From Zea mays (lineage: Eukaryota; Streptophyta; Magnoliopsida; Poales; Poaceae): a stretch of DNA of 64,000 bases. Shown here piece by piece: positions 11,870-23,231 of this stretch. The notes under the pieces were generated by a model. The model was given only the letters and a program-made list of their open reading frames with translations, made no database searches and had not been told where the DNA came from. The stretch is from the NCBI RefSeq assembly GCF_902167145.1, contig NC_050097.1:227497034-227561033 (forward strand), read 5' to 3'. Position 1 is the stretch's first letter. Each line of letters opens with the position of its first letter. A program made the translations under genes and the position numbers.

Positions 11870-12353
11870 TCGAGTGGATTATCCTCAAAAATCCACTCGA
11901 AGCTCGGGGGCTACACCCATTGGGTGCACCTTCGGTGCACCCCATGAAATACCATTTCAAGCCAAGATAGTGCCGACTTCTAAGGCATAGAACAAGATTA
12001 AAGACAAGGCTGGCCCTCAACCAAAGTACAAGAGTAAAATAAAAATAATTTCTGATGAAGACCTTCGAGCAGATTGTTTTTCAAAATCTACTCGAAGCTC
12101 GGGGGCTACACCCATTGGGTGCACCTCCGGTGCACCCAATGAAGTCCAGGGTCCCACAAAAAGAAATGACGACCTCTAAGGCACAAACATGAAGCAAGGC
12201 TCCAGTCTACGAGTGATTTAAGCAGAAGGAGACAGTAAAAAATCATTTTTACCGGACTGCTTGAAAAGCATCTCTTATCATAAATAAAGACTGCAAGCTG
12301 GACCTAGGATCTTTGGGCTAATTATCTCAAAATCAGCCCGAAGATCGGGGGCT
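11870..12353 (+). repeat. three hairpin/polypurine modules leading to the E1 3' LTR
   Basis: Module 1 (11870-11942) and module 2 (12065-12137) each have an 11-bp stem (TCGAGTGGATT with AATCCACTCGA in module 1), then GAAGCTCGGGGGCTACACCC, then a second hairpin with 9-bp arms GGGTGCACC/GGTGCACCC and a 3-nt loop. Module 3 (about 12314-12353) has a similar stem (GGGCTAATT/AATCAGCCC) followed by GAAGATCGGGGGCT, directly abutting the LTR. That last G-rich tract is the functional-looking polypurine tract. The other two look like duplicated copies. Confidence 0.75.
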
Positions 12354-12979
12354 TGTGGGGGACAGATATCCCCGGGTCCACTGGAAGGGTAAAAGACCTC
12401 ACGAGAGGCCCAAGGGCCCAATAAATCGTAAGGCCATTCCTTCGTGGGCCTAGGGAGGGACAATCAGTAAAGCAGGATGACGTAAGGCCGGATTGGTGCA
12501 AGCCCGGACGGCCCACAGCGTTGAGCAAGCGACCACAACAAGGATCCGACTTTCCCGCGCTGGAGCCCCATGCAACGGAACCAGGCGAGGATAGGTCGGC
12601 AGAATCATAGGAAGATAGACTCAAACAGTTCACTATCTTTTAGGTGCACATTGTTATCATATCCACGTGTATTGCCCCACGGTCGAATATATAAGGCCTA
12701 GGGGGCACCCCTTCGAAAGGATCGATCCCATCATTCAGCCATCCACCTCAACTCTCCACGTTCTCGCTTTAGAGAGCTACCTTGTAACCCATTACACAAA
12801 GCATACTCACCAGGACGTAGGGTGTTACGCATCTCTAAGCGGCCCGAACCTGTAAACACTGTCCATTGTCTCTTGTGCATCTGGCACGAACCATTTTGCT
12901 ACAGTCGGCGACACCGTCCTACTCCTAAAACACCTTGAGGGGCAACCCCGGGTGTGCGGTCGGACCCAAAACACCGACA
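12354..12979 (+). mobile_element. E1 3' LTR
   Basis: 626 bp from TGTGGGGGACAGATATCCCC to GGACCCAAAACACCGACA, so TG..CA ends, preceded by a GATCGGGGGCT polypurine tract. A TATATAA box lies at 12688-12694. It reads rightward toward the receptor kinase gene, whose start is about 1.2 kb further on. The adjacent 5 bp are GTGTC (12980-12984); the matching copy lies outside the window. Confidence 0.9.
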
Positions 12980-12984
12980 GTGTC

Positions 12985-14175
12985 TTTGTAAGAACTTTCA
13001 TAATGAAATAGGGGCATTACCCCTTACTGTTAAAAAAGTTCGTGATACCCAAATGCTGCCATTATTAATTCTAAAATTTTGGCTTATGGCATTATCTACG
13101 ATTGCATGTACAAGACTCGCCTGGAGACACGAAAATGCCCTCACCCGTGACCTGCTTGGCCTGCTCCTCCACCGACGTGTGGCCTTACGACCCGCCATCG
13201 CCGCTCTCCGAGCGTGCGAGTGCGTGGGGCCTGCACGCCCCCGACCATCTCCTTCCACATGAGGGCGAGGCACAGTTTCATCGCCATGGCAGGTGTGAGC
13301 CATACGCCCCTCCTCCTAAGCTCCAGCAGTGCTTTCGTTGTCCTTTTTCGACACGACATCTAGCTCCACACACAACACCTCTACTTGCCCGACGTCGATG
13401 GCGACCCCTCCCGCTAGGGGCCAGCAGCCCCCGCGACCGGCAGCAGCCGACGCACCGTCCTAGCCTGGCCTCTAGCACGACAGGGTCGACATGAAACACG
13501 CTCAAGAGGGAGGAAGAAGAGTAAAATGGGAAATACTACGAGCGTAGATAATGGTATGGGGCAAATTTTTGGAATTAATAATGACAACCAACTAATATCA
13601 CGAACTATAATGATATCTATAATGATATCTTTAGAATACTCGATTTTCAAAATGGCATATATCTAGAAAACCCTAATTTTTATGAACTCATAATCAAATG
13701 TAAACGTTTGTATTTTTTCGTAGACTCAAATTTGGAAACGTTTAAATTTTCACGACGTTTGAGTTGCGACTTTTCGGTATGAAAGGAGTAAAAACTGACT
13801 AGCAGTTTTTTCTTCGCGGAAAAGCAAACAAGAGGTGTCTCGTAGTACATGGACGTGTTCATGGAAAGGTTGGAAAGGGACAAGAGTGGAGCAACCCACC
13901 ACACTCCGCGCCAGCCCACACTCGCGAGGACGCACGCCGCAGACAGCTGAAGCAGTTGAATGAAACGAAACGAGATCTATCCAGGAGAGAGACAACTAGG
14001 ACACACACAAACTGCAATAGGAGAGAGAAGCTGTAGAGAGAGAAACAACAAGGAGAGAGGGGGAACATAACCACGGCCGGAGATGCCAAAAATAGATCTT
14101 CCCGGCCTAGGCAAGAAATCAAAATCCTCAGCCAACAATCCGTCGCATTTGCGCCCCCTGTACGGCGAATCCGCC
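12985..14175. other. 5' flank and leader of the receptor kinase gene
   Basis: No gene or element recognised. 13100-13500 is GC-rich with open frames on both strands but no known motif. 13500-13800 is AT-rich. 13970-14075 is rich in GAGA runs (GAGAGAGAAACAACAAGGAG), typical of a plant 5' leader. Confidence 0.5.
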
Positions 14176-17100
14176 ATGAGGAGGGCGAGGATTCTCCTCC
14201 TCCCCCTCCTGCTCCTCCTCGCCGTCGCCGGCCCCGCCGCCGCGGCGACGGCCATGACCGCGGACGCGGGCATCATCTTGGACCTCGCCAAGTCGCTGAC
14301 TAACCCGCCGCCGTCCTGGACCGGCACCGACGTCTGCGGCGGCGTCTCCTTCAGCGGCATCACCTGCGACGGCGCCGGCCGCGTCACCGGCATCAACCTC
14401 GTCAAGCTGCATTTATCCGGCACCCTTTCCTCGTCCCTCGCCAACCTCACCTCCCTCCAGTCGCTGCAGCTCCAAGGTAATGTGCTGGAGGGCGACGTGC
14501 CCTCACTGGCCCGAATGGGTTCCCTCGAGACCCTCGTTCTCGACGGCAACGCCTTCTCCGCCCTGCCGCCGGACTTCCTCGAGGGTCTCCCCTCGCTGCT
14601 CAAACTCAGCATGGACAACCTCCCTCTCAATCCATGGAGTATCCCCGACGCCATCGCGGGGTGCGCCATGCTGCAGACCTTCTCGGCTTCCAACGCCTCT
14701 GTCTCTGGTTCCTTACCGGCGGTTCTTGCCAACCTGACATCGCTACAGACGCTGCGGCTGTCGTACAATAACCTCACCGGGGTCCTGCCGGTGGGGTTAG
14801 AGGCGTTGGGTGCGCTGGAGACACTGCAGCTAAACAACCAGAAGTCGGATGGCAAGCTGTCAGGGCCAATTGACGTCGTGGCGAAGTTGCCGAGCTTGAA
14901 GACACTGTGGCTTCAGTCCAACTTGTTCACCGGCCCGATCCCAGAGTTTGACCCAAACTCACAGCTGGAGATCTTCAATGTCAGGGACAACAAGCTCACC
15001 GGACCGGTGCCACCCTCTCTTTCAGGGATCGCAAGCCTTCAGGATGTGTCGCTGTCCAATAATTTTCTTCAAGGGCCCAAACCAAACTTTACAGCTAAGA
15101 CTGTGGATTTGAAATCAGGGAACGGGTTCTGTCGAGAAGACTCTGGGCCATGCGATCCGCTGGTGACCACTCTGCTTGAGGTGGCTTTAGGTTTTGGATA
15201 CCCATTGCAGCTTGCGAAGTGGGCAGGAAACAACCCGTGCGATCCATGGCCTGGTATTTCCTGCATCAAAATGGATGTGACTCAAATCAAATTGCCTCGC
15301 CAGAACTTGTCGGGAATTATTTCACCGGCTTTTGCAAGCCTGAATAGGCTTCAACGGTTGGATCTGTCTAACAATCAACTCACCGGGGTGATACCAGATG
15401 CTTTGACGACACTGGAAACCCTCAAATATCTTGATGTCTCAAATAATCGCCTTACTGGACAAGTGCCTGAGTTTAAGCAGCCGAATATAAAGTTGATGAC
15501 TGCAGGCAACCGGTTTGGGGAATCAGGTGGTGATAGTGGAGGGGGTGGCTCCAATGATGGGTCCTCATCTTCAAATCCTACAGGTTCACATAACTCAAAG
15601 TCAAATGTGGGAATGATCATTGGAATTCTTCTATCTGTCATTCTTCTTGTCATTTGCATTGGGCTTTTCCTACATCATCGAAGGAAAAAGAATGTGGACA
15701 AGTTCAGTCCTGTCCCAACAAAGAGCCCTTCTGGTGAATCGGAGATGATGAAGATTCAGATAGTTGGGACAAATGGGCATAGCAGCATAAGTGGTTCTGT
15801 CCCAACCGAGCTTTACAGTCATTCAAGTGTTGACAGCACAAACATTGCTGACCTCTTCGAGTCCCATGGGATGCAGTTACCGATGAGTGTGCTACTAAAG
15901 GCCACAAACAACTTTGATGAGGACTACATCTTAGGTAGAGGGGGCTTTGGGGTGGTTTATAAGGGGACACTCAATGGCAAGCTCGTTGCTGTGAAGAGGT
16001 GCGACAGTGGCACTATGGGAACTAAAGGGCTGCAAGAATTCATGGCTGAGATTGACGTTCTTAGGAAGGTGAGACATCGACACTTGGTTGCATTGCTTGG
16101 GTACTGCACCCATGGCAATGAGAGGCTCTTGGTCTATGAATATATGTCGGGAGGAACACTGCGCGAGCACTTGTGTGATCTTCAGCAGAGTGGTTATACT
16201 CCTCTTACATGGACACAAAGGATGACAATAGCTTTGGATGTTGCCCGGGGGATAGAATATTTGCATGGTTTGGCGCAGGAGACTTTCATCCATAGGGATC
16301 TGAAGCCTTCCAACATATTGTTGGATCAAGACTTAAGAGCCAAGGTTTCGGACTTTGGATTGGTCAAGCTTGCGAAAGATACAGATAAGTCCATGATGAC
16401 AAGAGTAGCAGGAACATTTGGGTACCTTGCACCTGAATATGCCAGTATGTTCACTTCTCATTTCTATAAATATTTTGTTCTCAAGTACAATCAGCTTTTG
16501 TCTCGCATATAATTCTTACTTCTGTTACTTTGGCTGCTTTCAGTTCAATCATAGTTTATTTTTTTACTCAAGCAATCTTTATGCTTTCAATTTACACTAG
16601 TCAGCAAGCTAGGATCATCTATAAATTACCTTAGACACTCAACTCTTTACGTGATCCTTGTTAGATGTCTATGCATGTGTCCTTGATGTATTCGGTCTCA
16701 TATATGGAGTCCTTATTGGTGTATATATTTGGGCCTAGTGCCCTCATATTGAATATAGGGTAATTCATAACAATCCTAACGAGCATGATTCCTGCCACTG
16801 TAGAACTACACAAAGTTGTTCTTAATTCAATTTGATTGTTTGGTAATACACTTACAGGTTTCTCAGGTTGTATATGAAAAGCAGAAACGAGAATCGCTAG
16901 CAGAGGTGTAGGTTGTGTTTGGTTCTGTGCAATGCATGAGCCACTGTTGTGCCGCGTTTTCCAGGTGGTATGATGCCATCCATACCTGTTCCTCTGGAAC
17001 GATTCGCTGCTGGAAGGACTCACATTTGTTGGTGAAGAGTAGCGGATCCGTCTTCCCGTCGTATCGTGGGAAATCCAGATGATGGAATCTGGTTGGGCGG

Positions 17101-20100
17101 TCTTCATGGTTGGCATTAGGCCCGCCTCGCGGACGCTGGTTCCTGTCAGGGATGATCTCCTGCTGGCGCTGATCAAGGCGATCAATGGCAGCCTAGCTTT
17201 CCTGCTGCTGTCGTTCTAGGCACTGTATAGTGGTGTGCATGGTGTCCAGGGTTGCCAGCCTTTGGTTGATGGCGTCCAAGGCCTGAGCCACTGGATCGCT
17301 TGGGATGGAGGACATGGTGGTGGTGGTGGGTGGGATGCGTGGCTGGTCTCCTGATACCAAGATGTTATGTGGCCGGTGGTAGGGGGGAAGTGGCAAAGGC
17401 GCAGGCGCCGGCCCCTGACTTCACAGGTGGCGTGGACGATCGGCTGGGTGCCGATCTATGTTGGGCAGCAAGGAGGGAGACTAGATTAGCAGGGAAGAAA
17501 GACAGTTTGGAGATAATTCATTGCTTGCTTTATTTCATAACTTTCCATTACATATATAGGTCGGCTGCCTGGTCGCAGCCTCCTAACTGCTTGACTCTAT
17601 CTCCTCAAACTTCTCCTAAAAAATCTCAACAACTTCTAATCTACTATTACTCCTAGATATTCTCAACTAATATCTCTAGATAAACTCAACTAGGCCTCTT
17701 ATCCTTAGGCCTGCGCCTGTAAGTGGCGCCCCACATAACAACAACACACGTGATGTCAAGTCTATTGAAGGTGAGATACTGAAGAGCACCGATGAGACTG
17801 TGGTAGGCAGTGGGGTCACTAACAGGGGCATCGCTGTCAAAGAGCTTGGCTTGCGTGTCCACCATTGTCACACAGAACTTGTAGTCCAGCATGCTAGCGC
17901 ACTCGAGGATATCTAGGGTGTATTGTTCCTCTGGAGAAATAGGCCATCGGAAGTGGTGAAGGGGGCCCAAATCCTTTATGGCGAACTCATGTTGAAGGAT
18001 GGTGATGATCCGGTGCAGGAGGCCCGAAGAGGAGACAATGAGCACGATGTCATCAACATATAGGAGGAGGTATATAATGTCACCGCCATGCCCGGTAGAT
18101 GAATAGAGATGTGTTCGACTTAGCCTCAGCAAAACCAAGGGAGAGAAGATATGTGGCAAATAGGTTGTACCAAGTTTGGGGGCCTTGTTTTAGACCATAG
18201 AGGGACTTGTTGAGCTTACAAACTATGTTATGGTGAGCATGGTCAACAAAGCCAACGGGTCTTAGTCAAAGTCCCATGGAAAAAGGCATTCTTGACACCC
18301 AACTGATGAACTAGCCAAGAACGTGTGAGGGCAAAAGTGAGAACTACACGAATGGTAGAAGGCTTCACGATGGGATTGAACGTCTCACCGTAGTTAACAC
18401 CAGGACATTGAGTGAAGCACCGGAGAACCCAACAGGCCTTATACCTATCTAGAGTACCATCAGCCTTCCGCTTATGTATCCAGACCCGCTTGCTAGTAAC
18501 CACATTGCTGCCTAGGAGATGGGGCACTAGATTCTAGGTGTGATTGGCAAGGAGGGCTTGGTACTCTTCCTCCAAAGCGCGGTGCTAGTGAGGATCGACA
18601 AGGGCGCTATGGACAGAAGACGACACGAGTGAGACTTGTGGTGAGGGGGTCACAGAGAGGGCGAGACGATCCACAGGGCGAAGGACCCCAACGACCTTTT
18701 GGTGATCATTTGAGATTGATGTAAGTTTACTTTTTTTTTAGTTTTTATCAGTGCCAGTATGTGAGTTTTCTTTTGCTTTTTGTAGGAAGGGCGTGGTTGG
18801 TAGAAAGTAGGGATGCAGAAATTGTGGGTCGACCACTGACCCAATACTCAAAATGTAAAAATTGATGTTGATACCCATTGGATCGACCCAACATATTTTG
18901 GTGCCAAATAGTGTTGTACCCTGTGGGTCAGGTGACCAACACACTCCAGCCCCTGACCGCCTGACGATGTCGTGCGACCACTGCCAACAGTCTGCCGCCG
19001 CCGCCGTATGCATCCTCTGCTCACCTGTTCCAAAATAGAAATTCTGATCCAACACCTCCCTCTCGCTGCTCAAGTTAAATAATCCTTGGGCTGCACAGTG
19101 CACACATTGTGGAATTGACACAGCGGTGGTGGTGGCGGCGGCCACACTGTAGATGTGATGCGGGAGCTGCAGCCTGTAGGAGGCTGTCACACCCCTCATC
19201 GCGACCATACTAGTGACGAGGACACGCTGCACTGCCGCACGGTGGTACTCGATGCCGAGTTTGATGCCTCCAAGGTTTGTTGCATGCTTGAGGCTCGACG
19301 AGGTTCTCGTCTTCTATCTTCATGTATTCTCTTTTCTATCCCCATTAGACCACCTCATCTTCAACAGGATTATCTCTCCACCTCGCCAGATGTGTTTGTC
19401 AGTACAGTGCATGAGTGGGTCGACCTATTGGGCCACCAGCGTAAATGGCTGCATTGGGTTGTGTCAAGCCAGAAAAATTTGTTAAGCTTGTTGGGTACTG
19501 TGGGTTAGTGTTTGGGGTCAATTTATGCTGACACACTTGCATGGCCATAGAAAAGCTTTAGCCGCTAGTGTGTTGTGTCATGTACCTTTGCTTATAAATA
19601 AGTGGTCTTAGTGCATCTCCAACAGCAGTCCTAAATGGGGTCCTATTTTGAAATATAGGATACAACACCAAACACCTGCTCCAACAGGGGTCCTATTTCA
19701 CAAAAAATTCATCAAACAATTATATGGCTCAGTGTCTTAGGTCCTAAATATAGGACCACATATGCTGGAGCCCTATCCTCATTTTGTACACTATTTCTAA
19801 CATTTTATTTACTAAATAACATGATATAAGACTTAATTGTTGGGGCTATAGATGTTTTTATGGCCATAAACATTTTAAATCAGGTCTTATTTTAATTTTT
19901 AGGACTCAAATGTAAGACTTCTTGTTGAAGATGCTCTTAATAACTGCTTTATATGATCCCCAGTTCCCCACCCCTTTTTCAGATGGGTTCTGTTGCAACC
20001 ACTTCATGAGTTTTGTCTTGCCATTTTTTACTGTACAGGATGTTTTATGCATCCAAACATTTGTTTGATAGTAATAATAATATGGGGGCGATACTTCATT

Positions 20101-21069
20101 CAGTCATAAGCTTGTGAGGATGAACATTGCCAAGCAACCAATACCAACAGTTATTCAGTTTTCTGCTGGTGATGGCTGATGTCAAAACATGACTAGTAGT
20201 ATATCTGGTTAGTTTTATTCCTTGTAAACAGTGACGAAGTTTTGCACCATTTAGTACATTGGAATACACTCAGGACACCTTACTGAAATAAAATTAGACT
20301 GGAACTGATTTCATGTATCCATTTATGGATCGACCAAGATGAAAAAGACAGGCTGTCAAAAATCAATTCTTGAGGTCTTTTCAGCCATTGCCCAGAGAGT
20401 TTTTTTTAATTGGGGCTCAAATTTTATCCTTTTTCTATGGGTTTTCTACAAATTCGTTATTTCAGCATTAATTCTTTTGGAAAGAAATGCCGAGAATTGT
20501 ATGTGAACAGTTGTTCCCCCCCATGTTTTTGCATTGTCATGTTTTTGATTTGTTCCATTTTGTGGCGTAGTATTGACAAACGTGCCATTGATATGTATAC
20601 AGCTACAGGAAAGGTCACTACAAAAGTAGATGTGTATGCATACGGTGTGATACTAATGGAGATGATTACGGGAAGGAAAGTACTCGATGACTCATTACCC
20701 GAGGATGAAACACATCTTGTAACGATCTTCCGGAAAAATATGCTTGACAGAGAGAAGTTCAGGAAGTTTTTGGACCCCGCCCTGGAGCTCAGTGCTGAAT
20801 CTTGGAACAGCTTGCTGGAGGTGGCTGATCTTGCTCGCCATTGCACGGCGCGGGAACCACACCAGCGGCCAGACATGTGCCACTGTGTGAACAGGCTTTC
20901 TAGCCTAGTGGATCAGTGGAAGCCAACGAATGTTATTGATGACGACGAGGAGGGTGGGACAAGCGAGATGGGTCTTCACCAACAGCTAGAGAGATGGAGA
21001 TGCGGTGATTTCACTATATCAGATTCGGAGTCATTCAGCACATACAACACATCAAGGAAGTACCATTGA
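14176..21069 (+). CDS. TMK: TMK-type leucine-rich-repeat receptor-like kinase, two exons (14176-16444, 20603-21069)
   Basis: Exons total 2736 nt, giving 911 residues, the usual TMK size. TMK kinases are plasma-membrane receptors tied to auxin responses and growth. Start 14176 is chosen over in-frame 14083 because it opens on a signal peptide (ILLLPLLLLLAVAG) and has a GCC before ATG. The ectodomain has two LRR blocks split by a non-LRR island with paired cysteines (NGFCREDSGPCDP, then NNPCDPWPGISC). The membrane span is at about 478-500. The kinase has the Gly loop GRGGFGVVYKG (587), Lys607, HRDLKPSN (706) and DFG (726) in exon 1, and lobe end plus tail in exon 2. The intron interrupts the activation segment after APEYA, with donor GCCA|GTATGT and acceptor TATACAG|CTACAGG. 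The junction codon becomes ACT (Thr), where I recall Ala in TMK relatives. The frame is intact across both exons. Confidence 0.93.
16661..17362 (-). pseudogene. copia gag remnant with primer binding site
   Basis: Minus strand. Just inside the LTR at 17363 is TGGTATCAGGAG, which resembles the initiator-tRNA-Met primer binding site. A gag-like start follows (SSIPSDPVAQALDAINQRL, RLATLDTMHTTIQCLE). Sequence beyond about 17180 is frameshifted and no longer clearly gag. No second LTR is visible at the left end. Confidence 0.55.
17363..17740 (-). mobile_element. copia LTR, 378 bp
   Basis: Ends are TGTTATGTGG and CCACATAACA, a perfect 10-bp inverted repeat with TG..CA. Minus strand contains a CCTATATATG TATA-like region and GAAATAAAG. 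It sits between an RT fragment on one side and a primer binding site plus gag on the other. Confidence 0.8.
17741..18700 (-). pseudogene. copia reverse transcriptase fragment
   Basis: Minus-strand segments match Ty1/copia pol: EEEYQALLANHT near 18570, NVVTSKRVWIHKRKADG, DRYKACWVLRCFTQ, VHQLGVKNAFFHG, then LLLYVDDIVL and GALQYLTFNRLDI. Frameshifts separate the 18243-18527 and 17686-18159 frames. Homology stops abruptly at the LTR boundary at 17740, before the RNase H C terminus. Confidence 0.85.
19611..19936. mobile_element. Tourist-like (PIF/Harbinger) MITE
   Basis: About 326 bp. Left end GTGCATCTCCAACAGCAGTC, right end reverse-complements to GAGCATCTTCAACAAGA. Flanking TTA on each side (19608-19610 and 19937-19939) is the 3-bp duplication expected for this superfamily. 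AT-rich, no coding capacity. Confidence 0.8.
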
Positions 21070-21480
21070 CAATTAGTGAGTCCTTTCCTTTGTCATATAT
21101 AAATGAGGAACCATGATCTGGGGCATCAAGAGGCTCTCTACAGCTATGTAGATCACGAACAGCTTTGAAGGGCAACGTGCCAGCCTGTCAGGTATTGTAG
21201 TTACCCCACTGAAAACAAGGTTGGTTACTTGATAATCAGCATATACATTAATGGCTGCTAACCTGGTTTAAACTTGAGGGAAGTCGTGATACTTGAAACT
21301 TGTGCTGTATCTAGCTTATCCAGTTTGTATCACTGCCTCACTGGGGGCATTGAGAAACAGTTTGTTAAGAGGGAAAAGACACGAAAGAAACCATACTTCC
21401 GAAAGTGCATTCTGGTGGTTAGTTTTTTAGGCCGCAGAGGGTTGCTTTTTGTGTACAACCAACCTTGATTTATTATTACT
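21070..21480 (+). other. 3' flank of the TMK gene
   Basis: Probable 3' untranslated region just after the stop at 21069. No strong polyadenylation signal or other feature is evident. Confidence 0.4.
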
Positions 21481-21482
21481 TA

Positions 21483-21640
21483 CTCCCTCCGTAACAAAAT
21501 AAAATTCGTTTTAGCTTTTTAGTGTGTTCATATAATACTTGATGTATGTATTATATATATATATGTCTATATTTATTATTATCTAGTTGAATATAGATAT
21601 AAAGATCAAGAGCTAAAACGAATACTATTTTGAAACAGAG
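21483..21640. mobile_element. Stowaway (Tc1/mariner) MITE
   Basis: About 158 bp, starting CTCCCTCCGTAACAAAATA and ending TACTATTTTGAAACAGAG, inside TA dinucleotides (21481-21482 and 21641-21642). CTCCCTCCGT is the standard Stowaway terminus in grasses. Its right half is duplicated downstream at 23232-23330, where the terminus reads GGAACGAGGAGAG. Confidence 0.88.
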
Positions 21641-22134
21641 TATTTGTATTTGTATTTGCTCTGTATAACCAATCGTGAGGGTTGCTTTCTTCGAATACCT
21701 GAACATGTAAAATGATGCTACCCAACGTTCAAGTTGTGCGTTAGGTTTTTTCGAAGTAAATTAAGGGGTTGCCAACCCGTACATTCCTATAAGAGAACAT
21801 ATCTGGTGCACATGGTGTACATATTAAATCATCACCACTTATTTTAGATCTAACGTCTCTAGTTGTTTGGTATATTTTGCTGAGGACACCCTCCAATGTG
21901 GTGGTGTCTAGTGGTGGAAGGTGTTATTTGTAAATTAAATGATCAACTAGAGACGTTAATCTAAAATGAGTGGTGATGATTTAATGTGTGCACCATGTGC
22001 ACCGATGCTTCATGTGCACCAGATATGTCCCCTTCCTATAAACCAATCTGTAGAATATTATACCATTAAACAATTCGTAGCTCAATCCTTAAAACATTGA
22101 CATGAGCACATGTACAAGTGCAGGAATTGACATC
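21560..22134 (+). repeat. direct repeat copy A (left of LINE)
   Basis: Begins in the middle of the Stowaway and runs to GACATCAT at 22134, exactly where the LINE poly(T) starts. Apart from the 240-bp MITE inserted at 21793, it matches copy B with only about ten single-base differences over about 330 bp. Confidence 0.9.
21793..22032. mobile_element. Mutator-type MITE
   Basis: 240 bp with inverted ends GAGAACATATCTGGTGCACATG and the near-identical complement of CATGTGCACCAGATATGTCCCC. More extended arms include TTAAATCATCACCACT and TCTAACGTCTCTAGTTG. Flanked by a perfect 9-bp duplication TTCCTATAA (21784-21792, 22033-22041), the Mutator hallmark. The paralogous sequence near 23475 has one TTCCTATAA and no insert. 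Confidence 0.95.
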
Positions 22135-23230
22135 ATTTTTTTTCTCGAACACGCAGGAGAACTACATGTCATTATATTAAGAGGAAAGAAAGGTCCCAAG
22201 TGGACCAAGAAAACAAAGTGCCCGAGAAGGCAGCAAACGAGAAGAGGGGGAAAAGAAAAGAAAAAAGAGAAGAACAAAAATGATAAAAATAAAAGAAACT
22301 AGAAACAAGAGGGAAAAGGGAGGGGGGACAACCCCCACCACACCATCTAAATTAAGGCCACAAATATCTAATATCTTTTGCTCCTGCCATTCCCCAAAGC
22401 TTAACATCCTCATGAATCTCTTGCAAAATGTTGCGGATACTCGGGGTACCCCATCAAACACGCAAGCATTCCTTTGTTTCCACAACCGCCAAGACACCAA
22501 GATAACTAGGGAATTAAACCCCTTTCTCTGACTATTTGGCACTTTCTGCTCAGCCTTCCTCCACCAATCTTGGAAAAGCACATCTGTTATTTCTGGAGCC
22601 AGAGGCAGCAATCCCACCTTGTTCAAAATCTGGGCCCAAATGTATCTAGCAAAAACGCAAGCCATCAGAATGTGTTGTGCTGTTTCCTCTTGCTGATCAC
22701 ACAGAAAACATTTATCAGGATGGTCTAATCCCCTACGAGCCAGTCTATCCGTAGTCCAACACTTGTTAAGGGATGCCAGCTAGATGAAGAATTTACATTT
22801 CTGAGGTGCCCAGGTCCTCCAGATTCGCTCGGACGGTTCAAAATAAACGAAACCAGCGAAGTAGCGATCATAAGCTGACTTAGATGAATACTGTCCATTG
22901 GCCATTGGCAGTCATCTATGCTGATATGAAATTCCAGGTTGCAAATGAATTCTCCGAGTGACATCCCATATACAAAAGAAGCCCATAAGAACATCAGCCG
23001 GTAAACTACTAGTAAGGTCTGACACCCATCTATTATTCAGCAAAGCCTCGTACACAGTTCTGATCTTCTGAATTTTTATGGGGATGCGACTCAGGAGAAC
23101 TGGAGCAAACTCAACCACAGATTTTCCATGTAACCATCTATCCGTCCAAAACAACGTATTCTGGCCATCTCCCACAAAAGAGCAAACAGAGACAGAGAAA
23201 AGTGCTATAAAGATATATAATAAATATAGA
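22135..23230 (-). mobile_element. 5'-truncated LINE (L1-type)
   Basis: Minus strand. Encodes the C-terminal part of the plant LINE ORF2: VGDGQNTLFWTDRW, then SERIWRTWAPQKCKFFI, the zinc-binding RVT domain (HPDKCFLCDQQEETAQHILMAC) and SWRLWKQRNACVFDG. One Trp codon after KCKFFI is now TAG. The 3' end is a poly(A) (poly(T) at 22135-22143 on the + strand) after a standard tail (CTCGAACACGCAGGAG). The 5' end is cut near 23205-23230. Confidence 0.92.
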
Positions 23231-23231
23231 C

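Larger units (their letters stand above)
1..12979 (+). mobile_element. E1: Tat-lineage Ty3/gypsy LTR retrotransposon, 5' LTR outside the window
   Basis: Domain order on the + strand is gag, aspartic protease, reverse transcriptase, RNase H, a second archaeal-type RNase H, and integrase. The second RNase H is a hallmark of the Tat lineage. Downstream of pol come an 89-bp tandem array, a gene on the opposite strand, a minisatellite, a second antisense ORF, a polypurine tract and a 626-bp 3' LTR ending at 12979. No 5' LTR is present, so the element starts left of base 1. Pol carries two in-frame TAG codons and a late frameshift, and the antisense gene is disrupted by a hAT insertion, so this copy is defective. 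Base 12980 onward is a different sequence class (flank of a host gene). Confidence 0.93.
16445..20602 (+). other. 4.16-kb intron of the TMK gene with nested elements
   Basis: GT..AG intron. 16445-16660 and 19940-20602 look like native AT-rich intron. 16661-18700 is copia debris in opposite orientation. 18740-19600 has repeated GGGTCGACC-like segments but no recognised element. A Tourist-like MITE lies at 19611-19936. Confidence 0.85.

Noticed and set aside
13102..13494. 130-codon open frame upstream of the TMK gene
   Set aside because: Strong GC bias opens frames on both strands and no domain is recognisable.
14083..14175. Upstream in-frame ATG as the TMK start
   Set aside because: It would bury the signal peptide behind 31 extra polar residues; 14176 gives a standard secretory N terminus.
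18740..19560. Possible hAT element in the TMK intron (GGGTCGACC-like words at both ends)
   Set aside because: No convincing terminal inverted repeats or 8-bp duplication could be placed.
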